From: Flavobacterium seoulense
GTDB lineage: Bacteria > Bacteroidota > Bacteroidia > Flavobacteriales > Flavobacteriaceae
NCBI RefSeq assembly: GCF_000695795.1
Contig: NZ_JNCA01000006.1
Location: 124,001 to 188,000, forward strand
Length of the DNA stretch: 64,000 bases
Reading direction: 5' to 3'
In this document: one piece after another, positions 27,520-36,601 of the stretch
Layout: every line of letters begins with the position of its first letter
Position numbering within the stretch: position 1 is the first letter of the stretch
Translations under genes and position numbers: made by a program
Notes under the pieces: model-generated
Seen by the model: the letters and a program-made list of their open reading frames with translations, nothing else
The model's database searches: none
What the model was told of the DNA's origin: nothing

Positions 27520-27649
27520 ATAACATGACAGCTAATGTTCAAGTTTGGGATTAAAGAAGTACGTTTTTTATATTATGGACAATTTTACAAATACAAAACC
27601 AACTTTCCATTAAGCCAATTGCCCAAATCCGTTGTAGTGGCTGTTAGGC
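27520..27649 (-). repeat. attC-like imperfect palindrome of about 130 bp
   Basis: The two ends are imperfect inverted copies. ACAGC (27528) and TTTGGG ending at 27549 on one side mirror CCCAAA (27622) and GCTGT ending at 27644 on the other, with nearly equal internal spacing. The right edge carries GTTAGGC (27643-27649), which on the minus strand is GCCTAAC and fits the integron attC core RYYYAAC. The opposite edge has no clean GTTRRRY. No ORF is present. Confidence 0.45.
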
Positions 27650-27682
27650 ATTCGGTTCTTTATGCGCAATAATTCGGTTTTG

Positions 27683-27886
27683 TTAAGAAACAAAATGGAG
27701 CATAGATTCTAAAGACGTTTTTTTTCCGGTCATTATGAACGTATCATAGTGAGCTAAAATAGGAACTTCGAAAGCTTTTGGTAAATCTAATTTGGTTTTC
27801 TTTTTAAGTATTTCGGTTCTTAATTCTGATTTTTCAGTTTTATCGTTAGAATCGTAATACTTCTTAATCAAATCTTTTAATTCCAT
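27683..27886 (-). CDS. Hypothetical protein, 67 residues
   Basis: This is a small, soluble, lysine-rich protein (MELKDLIKKYYDSNDKTEKS...). It has a predicted helical N-terminal half and a mid segment FEVPILAHYDTFIMTGKKTS. I do not recognise a family. It lies 39 bp downstream of the lipoprotein gene on the same strand and just before the attC-like element. The two genes together occupy the interval between GCCTAAC/GTTAGGC boundary motifs. Confidence 0.55.
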   Translation of the reverse strand: MELKDLIKKYYDSNDKTEKSELRTEILKKKTKLDLPKAFEVPILAHYDTFIMTGKKTSLESMLHFVS

Positions 27887-27925
27887 TATGTTTTATATTT
27901 TTTGTTTGATAAAATTAGAAATATT

Positions 27926-28435
27926 TTACTCTTTATAATTTGGAGTATTCATAAAAACAACACTTTGGTCGCCCATAGTCATACCCATCATTTTACGTCC
28001 ATTATGAAAATATACGTTCACTTGTTTGTTGTTGTCAGATGTAGAGGTATATATATAACTGTCCATCCCTTTTATAACACCTAAACTTACTGGATTAATA
28101 AGGTTAATTTCAGCATTTTGTCCATCAGGCGTATCAATAATTATTTGTAATTCGTGTTTCTTTCCATCAACAAAAAGTACATTAATTTCTGCTTTTGTAA
28201 CATTTCCATTAGAGTATATATAATGATATACTTCAAACTGTTCATCTAGTGTTGGTTCTGCTTTTTTTACGACTGTGTTTTCATATTGAGTTAAAGTATC
28301 AGAAGCTTTTGAATATTGTTCTGAATTTGGGTCATATTCGTATTTTGGTTCTAATGTTACAGGGCTTGCTTCTTGTTTACCGCAAGAATAAAAACATAAG
28401 ACTAACATTATTGAGACGGTTGTCTTTTTAATCAT
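27926..28435 (-). CDS. Putative lipoprotein, 169 residues
   Basis: A lipoprotein signal is clear: MIKKTTVSIMLVLCFYSCGKQ with the lipobox cysteine at 18. The mature part has a threonine/glutamate-rich linker and then a beta-rich domain (YIYSNGNVTKAEINVLFVDG, YIYTSTSDNNKQVNVYFHNG). No family is recognised. It is upstream of the 67-residue gene on the same strand. Function unknown; periplasmic or outer-membrane attachment is expected. Confidence 0.65.
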   Translation of the reverse strand: MIKKTTVSIMLVLCFYSCGKQEASPVTLEPKYEYDPNSEQYSKASDTLTQYENTVVKKAEPTLDEQFEVYHYIYSNGNVTKAEINVLFVDGKKHELQIIIDTPDGQNAEINLINPVSLGVIKGMDSYIYTSTSDNNKQVNVYFHNGRKMMGMTMGDQSVVFMNTPNYKE

Positions 28436-28480
28436 CTTTTAAATTTAAGTATTATGAAAAAACGTTATTTTTTCTGAGTC

Positions 28481-28540
28481 AGTTCGGTTGAACTGATGCC
28501 TAACTCGTTTATATGTATGACAAAATCATACAAAGCTGCC
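28481..28540. repeat. Hairpin-rich segment with GCCTAAC motif
   Basis: Upstream of the lipoprotein gene are CAGTTC-GGTT-GAACTG (28480-28495), GCCTAAC (28498-28504) and TGTATGA-CAAAA-TCATACA (28514-28532). On the minus strand GCCTAAC reads GTTAGGC, fitting the attC core GTTRRRY. The rest of the gap 28436-28655 is AT-rich with no gene. Confidence 0.4.
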
Positions 28541-28655
28541 TAAATTTGGGTAGATATGTATGATAACTGTCAAGGTTTTTTTATTTGCTAATATATAAAT
28601 AAATCTTACAAAAAATTAGTTTAAGATCTTGTTTACAGATTTCTATAACTGAATA

Positions 28656-29018
<363 letters not shown>

Positions 29019-29063
29019 TTAGAATTCCTGCAAGATTAGCATTTTATACGGAAAAGGCATAAA

Positions 29064-29093
29064 AAAAATCGAAGTTTTGAGGCTTCGATTTTT
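29064..29093 (-). terminator. Porin gene terminator
   Basis: The perfect stem AAAAATCGAAG / CTTCGATTTTT has an 8-base loop and lies 54 bp after the porin stop on the minus strand. Confidence 0.8.
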
Positions 29094-29147
29094 ATATAAG
29101 TAGGTAAGTTTAAGATTATGCGGGGCTAAAAAGGAAGTTAATGTTTG

Positions 29148-30419
29148 TTATTTTTTTAAAGAGAATATTTGTGGATTAATATTCACCATTAAATACGCCC
29201 AGTTATTAGTAGTATCTTTTAATCCGGTTCCACCTTTAAGCGCTACCATGGTTTCTGAAGCAAACATTTGAGAATATCCGGCAATAAGTGTAATGTCTTT
29301 ACTTGCTTTATAAACTGCTGTTACATCAACCTCAGTTCCTAAATAAGAATCTTGTTCCACTGCTCCGGAAAATACTTTATTAGGAGCATAAAATAAATGC
29401 GGTGCTACTGAAAGGTTTACTTTTTTGATAGGGAAATCTAATTTTAAAGAAACGTCTTGTAAACCAACAGAATTAGCATGGTTTCCTACATAAAAATAAT
29501 CCATAAAACCATTAAAAGCGTGGTTAGTACCAAATACAGGATTGAATGATTTTACCACTGTTGAAGTCGAATTTTGATCTTTTCCTGATAAAAATTCATA
29601 TCCTATAGTCGCTTTGAATTTAGGCGAAAAAGCATAACCTAAATTAGCTGCTGTTTCCCAGGCTGAAACTTCATTTGTTCCAATTTTCCCTGTTTGTCCG
29701 TAGAAACTAAAATCAAAACTTACTTTTTTTCCAGCGTAATTAGCATAAGTTCCAAAAGTTTGAGAATAATTAGTTTCCATATCAAAAGGAGCTTTTAAAT
29801 ATTCTCTTCCTAAGTTTAAAGCTAATAAACTAACTCCTAATTTGTTGATGTTGGTATGGTACCAAGCATATTGCATATCTTTAAAATCAGTAGTAAATGG
29901 AGTAGAAGGCGCTACTTTTCCTTCTGAATCAGCATTTAATGCAAAACCTAAATCCAATTGGTCTTTCGCTCCTTTGTACTTGATTAAAGCAGCATCAAAA
30001 CTACGTCCCTGATTGGCCCAGTCTAATCCGCCAATGATTCTTTGGTTGTCATAAGAAATTAATTGACGACCTATTTTTGTACTCCATTTATCAGTAAAAC
30101 TATATTGCGCCCATCCTTCATACAATGCTATTCCGTTTTTATCTGTCGAAATATTTCCTAGGGTATTCACATTTCCCCAGGTGCGTACATTTTGCAAAGC
30201 AACTTTTACTTTCAGTTTTTCGTCTCCGTAGTTCAGGTTAATTCTTGTACGTTGTCCTACAAATGAAGTATGACTAGTAGTAGGAGTTAATAAAGTTCCA
30301 AAACCGTTTGTGTATTCATATCGGGGTCTGATTTGAATATCAGAACTAAATTCCTGAGCCATTGCCCCAGTACTCACTAATCCTATTATTGATAAAGAAA
30401 GTGTTTTAAGTAATTTCAT
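29148..30419 (-). CDS. Outer-membrane porin, alginate-export-like family
   Basis: This is a 423-residue beta-barrel protein. The start MKLLKTLSLSIIGLVSTGAMA is a clear signal peptide ending before QEFSSDIQIRPRYEYTNGFG. A longer frame to 30464 would put 15 residues in front of the signal and overlap the promoter, so I chose 30419. The body has repeated amphipathic strands (RTRINLNYGDEKLKVKVALQ) and ends in NPQIFSLKK. The family is named for alginate export but includes many general porins. Its promoter has the same palindrome as nirB and nrtA, so I infer it admits nitrate or nitrite through the outer membrane. Confidence 0.8.
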   Translation of the reverse strand: MKLLKTLSLSIIGLVSTGAMAQEFSSDIQIRPRYEYTNGFGTLLTPTTSHTSFVGQRTRINLNYGDEKLKVKVALQNVRTWGNVNTLGNISTDKNGIALYEGWAQYSFTDKWSTKIGRQLISYDNQRIIGGLDWANQGRSFDAALIKYKGAKDQLDLGFALNADSEGKVAPSTPFTTDFKDMQYAWYHTNINKLGVSLLALNLGREYLKAPFDMETNYSQTFGTYANYAGKKVSFDFSFYGQTGKIGTNEVSAWETAANLGYAFSPKFKATIGYEFLSGKDQNSTSTVVKSFNPVFGTNHAFNGFMDYFYVGNHANSVGLQDVSLKLDFPIKKVNLSVAPHLFYAPNKVFSGAVEQDSYLGTEVDVTAVYKASKDITLIAGYSQMFASETMVALKGGTGLKDTTNNWAYLMVNINPQIFSLKK

Positions 30420-30461
30420 AACATTGATTTTAAAGTTAGTTTTTGTTGAATTATTATACCG

Positions 30462-30487
30462 CAAACATACTTACGTAATTGTACTTA
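30462..30487 (-). promoter_or_regulatory. Porin promoter: 6-4-6 palindrome plus -7 box
   Basis: On the minus strand TAAGTA-CAAT-TACGTA (30487-30472) is followed after two bases by TATGTTTG (30469-30462), 42 bp before the ATG. No -33 TTG is present. Further half-sites occur upstream, including the palindrome TACTTAAGTA (30615-30624) and TAAGTA (30626-30631). The rest of the 358-bp gap holds the DoxX terminator and AT-rich sequence. Confidence 0.6.
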
Positions 30488-30711
30488 TAACTTATTTCTA
30501 ACGCAACAAAAAGAAGCTTTTTAAACCAATTTCATTTATTTTAGAAAACAATAAAAAATAGGTGTAAAAACATAAATTGAAATTAATGTATTGATTTTTA
30601 ATTTTTTAAAAATATACTTAAGTACTAAGTAGTGATGAAATACTCTAAAATGGAATGTATATAAGTTGATTTTTTTCGAATTTTAGTTCTAAATCTATTT
30701 CGATACAACAC

Positions 30712-30741
30712 ATAAAAAAAGCCCGATACAATATCGGGCTT
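30712..30741 (-). terminator. DoxX gene terminator
   Basis: The stem AAGCCCGATA / TATCGGGCTT has a 3-base loop, with an A run on the left that becomes a U run on the minus strand. It lies 37 bp after the DoxX stop. Confidence 0.85.
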
Positions 30742-30777
30742 GGTAGTATAAGGCGAATGTATTTTATTCGAACAATC

Positions 30778-31200
30778 TTATTGATACATTTTAAAATAAT
30801 AATCGGCAGAGTTTTTTCCGCTTCCGTAGAATAAAAAGAAGATACAAACTGCTAGTGTAGCTAAGGCAAGAAACAGACTTTCAGAGTGCATTTCGCCCAT
30901 AAAATTGACTAAAACAGCACCAATTAAAATAGGCAATTGTGCAATGATAGCCCATCGGGTCAGTAATCCAAAAGCAATCATTATTCCGCCAATCATGTGG
31001 GCAGGAGTAATGTAATGGATTAGGAACATTCCGCCTCCAATTTTGTCAATTGGAGAAATTAAATCAACAAGATAAGGGATGTTCGTAATAAAATGAACTC
31101 CTTTTACGAATAGAAACACGCCCAGTGCAATTCGTACTAAATCTAAGGTAAAATAACTGTGCGCATTCGCCCATTTATTTAATTCTTTTACATGATTCAT
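30778..31200 (-). CDS. DoxX-family membrane protein
   Basis: This is a 140-residue inner-membrane protein with four predicted helices (about 18-37, 62-83, 88-105 and 112-130). It matches DoxX, with RIALGVFLFVKGVHFITNIP and HMIGGIMIAFGLLTRWAII. Members act in redox or stress complexes, but many have no assigned role. It is a single gene with its own terminator, between the porin control region and an S41 peptidase gene. Confidence 0.88.
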   Translation of the reverse strand: MNHVKELNKWANAHSYFTLDLVRIALGVFLFVKGVHFITNIPYLVDLISPIDKIGGGMFLIHYITPAHMIGGIMIAFGLLTRWAIIAQLPILIGAVLVNFMGEMHSESLFLALATLAVCIFFLFYGSGKNSADYYFKMYQ

Positions 31201-31317
31201 ATTGCTGTATGTTTAAATGTTGTACTACTAAGGTAGTGATTTTTAAAGTAATAGCGATCAATAATAGCGTTAAAATAAAAATCTGATTATTTGAAAAAGA
31301 ATACAATTAGATGCGAA

Positions 31318-32892
31318 TTATTTCTTTAATTGCTCTAAAATCCAGTTCAGTTCCGGATCTTTTCCCTGAATTTGATCTTCGAGAGTGGGAGTTATCGAAA
31401 CATCGGGAAAAATACCTTGTCCCAAGATTTCGGTTTGATAATATGGTGCAATATTCATAATTCCAATTCGGACTTTTAGTTCCGAATTTGGTAAAGTTAT
31501 AATTGGCATAAAACCGGCAACGGTTCCATTGTAATCGCCTCCGGTTTCTTCGCCTACAAAAGTGGCTCTTTTTGAACCTTTTAAATTAGAAGATAAAATA
31601 CTCGAAGCCGAAAAACTAGACCCGTTAATTAATACATAAATTTTACCTTTAAAAGCATTGGACTTGATTTTTTTGGGTTTCGTATCGGTTGCGAAATAAT
31701 GTTTTCCGTCTTTATCTTTTTGAACTGTAAATAGCAAATAACCGTAAACAAAGGGAGAAAAAATACCTTTTACAACCTTTACAGGAAATGATCCTTTGTT
31801 GAAATAAGCACCTTCAAACAAACTGGCACGTGAAACGACTTCGGATTTTTGTAGAAAAACAAAAGTAGAATCAGAAAGATAACGGTACAAATTGACAATT
31901 TCGCTCAACCTTCCGCCGCCATTATTTCTTAAATCGATAATTAAGGTTTTTACATTATGTTTTTCAATTTCGGCAAAACTTTCTCGGTAAAATTTCCTGT
32001 AATTACCTTTTTTAAAACTTCTGATTTTCAGGATGGCTACGCTGCTGTCTTTTGGATAAAAATCAAGATTTTTAATATAGGTATTGGTCGTTTTGTCGTA
32101 GCCATTAATGCGTTTTTTTCTCTTTATTGCCTGTTGTCTTTTTTTATCGAAAGGGATAATTTTGGGTGTTTCGTTAGTTTTTTTCTTCTCAATGCTATCG
32201 AGTTTAAATCGTTTGATTGTAATGTTCTTTACAGTATCATTCAATTTAAAAACATACTGTAAACTATCTTTAATACCATATTGCGTGGTGAAACCAGTAA
32301 CGAAACGTTTGGCAGCAATTCGTTTTTTTAAAGTCGTATTAAAACCATCCGAACTGTAAAATTGATTGTATTCATTGATAAGATCCTGTGGTTTTATACC
32401 GTTTACCGAAACGACTTCGGTACCTGCTTTTATCGTTTTATTATTCGATTTGTTTTTAATGACATACAATTTGTCTTCGTAAAAAGAGAAATCAAATTGC
32501 GAAAAAGGACCAATTCCTTTTTTTAGAATTGCCTTAGTTTCTTTTTTCGAAAATTTCTTTTCGGGAGCTAATAGATAACTGTGACCTTGCCTGATAGAAG
32601 CCACAACAGGACTGATTTTTTTATAAAAATCAAGCGGAGTTAACGGAGTATTGATCGTAGTTTTTAAACTGTCAAATTTATAATCCAGCCTTTCTTTGCT
32701 AATGTAATAATTCAGGTTGGGATGCAGTTTTTGGAATTTTTGATAGGTAAAATCGACATCTTTTCTAAGTTGTTCAGCCGAAATTAATTCTTGTAAATGT
32801 TCGTTGTCTTTTTTTAGTGTACTGCATTGGCTAAAGAAAATTACTAAGGCAAACAACAGTATTCTTTTTTCTAAAAAACGAATTGGAATCAT
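31318..32892 (-). CDS. S41-family (C-terminal processing) peptidase lipoprotein
   Basis: This 524-residue protein has a lipobox (FFSQCS, cysteine 23) and should be attached in the periplasm or on the outer membrane. It has an N-terminal helical region (LISAEQLRKDVDFTYQKFQKLH), a PDZ-like stretch (GTEVVSVNGIKPQDLINEYN) and the S41 catalytic fold. The active-site serine region is VLINGSSFSASSILSSNLK, and the nearby GEETGGDYNGTV is conserved. LIIDLRNNGGG is the classic core strand. The substrate is unknown. A TTG-N22-TAAATTTG promoter lies upstream at 32957-32925. Confidence 0.9.
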   Translation of the reverse strand: MIPIRFLEKRILLFALVIFFSQCSTLKKDNEHLQELISAEQLRKDVDFTYQKFQKLHPNLNYYISKERLDYKFDSLKTTINTPLTPLDFYKKISPVVASIRQGHSYLLAPEKKFSKKETKAILKKGIGPFSQFDFSFYEDKLYVIKNKSNNKTIKAGTEVVSVNGIKPQDLINEYNQFYSSDGFNTTLKKRIAAKRFVTGFTTQYGIKDSLQYVFKLNDTVKNITIKRFKLDSIEKKKTNETPKIIPFDKKRQQAIKRKKRINGYDKTTNTYIKNLDFYPKDSSVAILKIRSFKKGNYRKFYRESFAEIEKHNVKTLIIDLRNNGGGRLSEIVNLYRYLSDSTFVFLQKSEVVSRASLFEGAYFNKGSFPVKVVKGIFSPFVYGYLLFTVQKDKDGKHYFATDTKPKKIKSNAFKGKIYVLINGSSFSASSILSSNLKGSKRATFVGEETGGDYNGTVAGFMPIITLPNSELKVRIGIMNIAPYYQTEILGQGIFPDVSITPTLEDQIQGKDPELNWILEQLKK

Positions 32893-32924
32893 TTCTGAGT
32901 AAGTGTTTAAATAGCTTTAAAAAA

Positions 32925-32957
32925 CAAATTTAAAGCTATTTAATCTTTAATAGCCAA
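32925..32957 (-). promoter_or_regulatory. Promoter of the S41 peptidase gene
   Basis: On the minus strand TTG (32957-32955), a 22-bp spacer and TAAATTTG (32932-32925) lie 32 bp before the start codon. Confidence 0.5.
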
Positions 32958-32962
32958 GAAAT

Positions 32963-33277
32963 TTATTTTTTCCATTTTTCATTCGAAGACGCTAAAAGAT
33001 TCAAAATCTCGATTTGCGCTTTTCCGTCGAGTCCTGTTTCGTCTCTTTGTTTTTGAAATTGGAGAAAAGAAGGAACGCTTAACAGTTGTTTTTGAATCGC
33101 TTCATTTTTATATAAAGAATGATGAACAAACGTTAAGCCGTCCTGTTTTGTGAATATTTTGTATTCAAATTGTGTAGCATCCAGTTTTTCAAAATCCTGT
33201 ATGAACTTTTCAATATTGGCTTTGTTTTGCTCAAGAAATTCTTTTTTGATTTTGTAGGTAACAATTACAGATATCAT
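32963..33277 (-). CDS. Small antibiotic-biosynthesis-monooxygenase-like (ABM fold) protein
   Basis: This is a 104-residue soluble protein with an ABM/dimeric alpha-beta barrel pattern: an opening strand MISVIVTYKIKKEFLEQNKA, a helix, FEYKIFTKQDGLTFVHHSLY, and KNEAIQKQLLSVPSFLQFQK. Such proteins are small oxygenases or ligand binders; here no function can be assigned. It begins 15 bp after the stop of the 910-residue gene on the same strand, so the two are probably co-transcribed. Confidence 0.7.
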   Translation of the reverse strand: MISVIVTYKIKKEFLEQNKANIEKFIQDFEKLDATQFEYKIFTKQDGLTFVHHSLYKNEAIQKQLLSVPSFLQFQKQRDETGLDGKAQIEILNLLASSNEKWKK

Positions 33278-33292
33278 CTTTTTTAGTTTTAA

Positions 33293-36025
33293 TTAATCAT
33301 TTATTTCATAATTCAATTCCTGATAGCCAATTTCACCAGTGTCTGAAATTGCTTCAACAACCACCATTACTTCGCCTTTATTATCAGTATTGTAAAAAGA
33401 AGCCGTTGCTTTGCCAGAATCATCAGTTACTACTATTGGTTGCCAGTGAATTAAAGTTCTGATATCCGGATGTTGCCAATCGTCTGCTTGAATATTTTCA
33501 TATTTTGGAGCATAAAACTCCTGAGATTCGGCAAAAACCGGAATAGAAGTTTGTGTTAATCCTTTTGGTTTTTGTGCGCCTCCAAGACCTATTCCAGCAT
33601 GTGTATAGATTGCGATAATGTTTCCCCAGGCGGGAGCAGCAAATTCACAACCAGAAAGTTCACGATATACTTCACAGTAAAGCGTTGAAAAGCCGTTTGG
33701 GTTTTCGATAATTTCAAAACTGCTTACTTCACTTGGAGAAATATTAGGAATATGTACGTAATCATGAAAAGGAATAACAATACCATCAACAAGAACAAGG
33801 GTAGCCTCGTTATTTACAGTGGCGTATAAATTTTGATCAGGCATTCTTTCAATTCTTACCTTATCAGGATAATTAAAAAGTAATACGCTGTACAATCCGT
33901 AAGACCATTTTTTTTCTTTAGACAGGATTTCTTTACCACTGATTACTGTATTAGGCTTACCGTATTTTTCGGTTACTTTTTGTTTGTTAGGAGCCATTTT
34001 ACCACTAATATTGACCTCATTTAAAAGAATTCCGCCAAATTGCAGTTTGAATTTTTCTTCTACTTCTTTTTGTTTTTTACTTTTCTTGATGAATTTCTCT
34101 ACGATACTGTCTACTTGTTCAATTGATTTATTGTGTTCAAAAAAAACAGCTGGCGATTTCTTTTTGTCTAAAGTAACCGAATTGCTTATTTTTCTATCAC
34201 CACTTTTAGCAGTTTGGATTAAGATAGCTATTTCTTTGCCAAATTCGTCATTCAAATTAAAGTTGAATCGTCCCAGACTATCTGTTATTTGCTTATAAAA
34301 TGCTCTGTTTTTTCCAGAAGTCATCATCGTTAATTCGACATCTTTTTTACCTTTTTTTTCTGAAAAAAGATTATTCACTCTGCCCGATACGGTTAGTGAT
34401 CTTTCAGGATTTATTGTTAGTGGTTTATCTTGTTTAGAATAGTTGTATTTGTTCCAGCCCTGTGTGAGTAAGAGTACGTCTAAATCATAATATTTACTGG
34501 TGTTATCTTTGAAATAATATCCCGGATTTTCGATGTTTCCTTTTAATTCAGAATTTATTAAAAAATAAGACAATATATTTTGACGTACACTTTGCATATT
34601 TCCTAATTCTTCCTTGTTGATAACAAGTAGGGAAGTATTGGATTTTACAGGTTCCTGATTGTGATTTGTCGTCTGAATATTTACATTAGTCAATTCGCGC
34701 TTGCTGTATTTGTTTTTATCAGCCAAAAGATCAATTTTTAATCTGTTTTGTGGTTTTTCATTAAAATAAAGTCTTCTTGCAATGGGATGTTTTTCATTAT
34801 TCAAAATGGTGAAAGAAATAATTCCTTCGGGAATTTGAACAGTTGAAATTAATGACTGATAAAATCCCTGAATCAAGCTTACTTTTTCTTCGTACAAATC
34901 AGTACCTCTGAATGAAACCCGAACAAAAATACTGTCGTTTTTCATGTAGTTCGATACAACTTTGAGCAGGACTTTATCGCCTTGTTTATTAACGGCTAAA
35001 GTATTTCCGGTAGCAACAACTGCGGGTAAAGGATATAATTGTGATTTTTCTTTTGTTGAAGCTAGTTTTAGTTTGGCATAGTATTTTTGAGAACTATCAA
35101 CGTTATTGATAATAAAACTTCCCATTCCAAGCGAATTACTTTTAAATGAAGTGAGAATATTTTCTTTTTCATCAATGATGTCGCCTTCGATAACTTTTCC
35201 CTTTCCGTTAGCATCCAAAGCTTTAAAACCAACTCTGCTAGTGAGTCCGTTAACTAATTCTCCGCTTTCAGGAAAGAACTGTAAATCGAGGAAATCTTTG
35301 TTTAAAACGAAGGTTTTAGTGTAGTTTTTCTTGTTTTCGGTTTCTATTTTTAAGGTGGCAAATTGGCTTTCCTTTTTAATACTGTAATCGAGATTGTATT
35401 TGTTTTTCTCTTTTTTAATAACTAATGTGTCTTTTTTATCATCAACAGTTACAAATACGGTGAGTTTGTTTTTTTGAAGTGAATCAATAAGCTGCGGATT
35501 GAAAAATACTTCTAAATGATCATTATTAGCTTCGTCTTTTACGAGTTTAATGTTCTGTATTGCTTCATGGTTTTGATTCTCATTTGTAAATACCTGAATG
35601 TATTCTTCAAACATAAAAGTATTGTCAAAATTCTGATTCCATTGTGTATAAGCCCTAATAAGATAATTGCCTTTTGGAATTTTTTTGTCTAATTCAAAAT
35701 TTCCCTGACCAATACCATTTTCTATTTTGATTATTTTTTTTTGGCGAATGCTTTCATCGGCACCAATTAGTTCTACATATAATACGCCGCTTAAAGCTGA
35801 AGGAATATGTTCGGAAGCATTTGAAACAATGCATTTAAACCAAACGGTGTCGCCATTGGTGTACACTTTTCGATCTAATTGAAGGTATATTTTTTCGGCA
35901 AATGAGGTATTCGAAATATTTAAATTATTTTCTTGTGACTGGATGGTAAATATTGGAAACAAGAAGAAAATCCAGAAAAGTGTAGTGATGGTTTTTGTAT
36001 CAATTTTCTTTGATGGTTTTTTCAT
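33293..36025 (-). CDS. Large secreted protein with MG2-like, carboxypeptidase-regulatory-like and TonB-plug domains
   Basis: This 910-residue protein has a signal segment near 15-31 (TLFWIFFLFPIFTIQSQE). Residues about 40-145 resemble a macroglobulin MG2 domain (EKIYLQLDRKVYTNGDTVWFK). A second set of beta domains follows, then a carboxypeptidase-regulatory-like domain near 545-640 (LTVSGRVNNLFSEKKGKKDV). Near 690-790 is a TonB-receptor plug-like domain (ATLVLVDGIVIPFHDYVHIP, then EVSSFEIIENPNGFSTLYC). The C-terminal region resembles macroglobulin fibronectin-type repeats (IVVTDDSGKATASFYNTDN). There is no beta barrel after the plug. Function unknown; an envelope assembly or partner-recruiting role is possible. 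A TATATTTG box lies at 36128-36121. Confidence 0.75.
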   Translation of the reverse strand: MKKPSKKIDTKTITTLFWIFFLFPIFTIQSQENNLNISNTSFAEKIYLQLDRKVYTNGDTVWFKCIVSNASEHIPSALSGVLYVELIGADESIRQKKIIKIENGIGQGNFELDKKIPKGNYLIRAYTQWNQNFDNTFMFEEYIQVFTNENQNHEAIQNIKLVKDEANNDHLEVFFNPQLIDSLQKNKLTVFVTVDDKKDTLVIKKEKNKYNLDYSIKKESQFATLKIETENKKNYTKTFVLNKDFLDLQFFPESGELVNGLTSRVGFKALDANGKGKVIEGDIIDEKENILTSFKSNSLGMGSFIINNVDSSQKYYAKLKLASTKEKSQLYPLPAVVATGNTLAVNKQGDKVLLKVVSNYMKNDSIFVRVSFRGTDLYEEKVSLIQGFYQSLISTVQIPEGIISFTILNNEKHPIARRLYFNEKPQNRLKIDLLADKNKYSKRELTNVNIQTTNHNQEPVKSNTSLLVINKEELGNMQSVRQNILSYFLINSELKGNIENPGYYFKDNTSKYYDLDVLLLTQGWNKYNYSKQDKPLTINPERSLTVSGRVNNLFSEKKGKKDVELTMMTSGKNRAFYKQITDSLGRFNFNLNDEFGKEIAILIQTAKSGDRKISNSVTLDKKKSPAVFFEHNKSIEQVDSIVEKFIKKSKKQKEVEEKFKLQFGGILLNEVNISGKMAPNKQKVTEKYGKPNTVISGKEILSKEKKWSYGLYSVLLFNYPDKVRIERMPDQNLYATVNNEATLVLVDGIVIPFHDYVHIPNISPSEVSSFEIIENPNGFSTLYCEVYRELSGCEFAAPAWGNIIAIYTHAGIGLGGAQKPKGLTQTSIPVFAESQEFYAPKYENIQADDWQHPDIRTLIHWQPIVVTDDSGKATASFYNTDNKGEVMVVVEAISDTGEIGYQELNYEIND

Positions 36026-36324
36026 GATAGTTTTTATAAATCTAATTTTAAGATTAATTAGTTGCTTATCAGTTGAATAGTTTTTTTGGTTTAAACAGCA
36101 AAAACTGTTTTGGTTAACACCAAATATAGAAATAATTTATTTTAAAATACGATTTTTCGTATTTACTAAACACGAGAAGAATGCGTTGAAAAGAAGTATA
36201 AAAATGTATTGAGTTTAAAATTATATAAATTAATATGATAATAATATAACACTATTTTCTTACTTGATTCCTAATTTGGCAGTAAGAAAAGAACAATTAA
36301 TATTAATATATAATTATAAAAGAC

Positions 36325-36534
36325 ATGGACGCAAATTACATTATCAATAGACTTAAATCGACACTTTTTAAATATCCAACAGTTGATTTATTGAGAAACA
36401 GATTGAGAAATCTAGACGAAAGTAAAAGAAGCAGTGTTGTTTCGAAATTAAAAATTGAGCTTTACAAACATACCAATTCGGATATTCACGATCCGTTGGT
36501 GGAATTGCTTTATAAAATGCCATTGGCATCATAA
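36325..36534 (+). CDS. Small hypothetical protein, 69 residues
   Basis: This is a soluble, basic, helical protein (MDANYIINRLKSTLFKYPTV...RNRLRNLDESKRSSVVSKLK). The family is not recognised. An AT-rich leader precedes the ATG; the gap 36026-36324 otherwise holds only the promoter of the large minus-strand gene. Translation is supported by a compact ORF, a sensible start and absence of overlap with other genes, but this is not conclusive. Confidence 0.5.
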   Translation: MDANYIINRLKSTLFKYPTVDLLRNRLRNLDESKRSSVVSKLKIELYKHTNSDIHDPLVELLYKMPLAS

Positions 36535-36601
36535 AATAGTCAAACCCTTTTTTAAAAACGGCGGTTTTTGTACTTATACGTATGAAAACTGCCGTTTTGA
36601 G

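Noticed and set aside
31957-32359. Plus-strand ORFs over the S41 peptidase gene
   Set aside because: They are phenylalanine-rich translations, antisense to a conserved peptidase.
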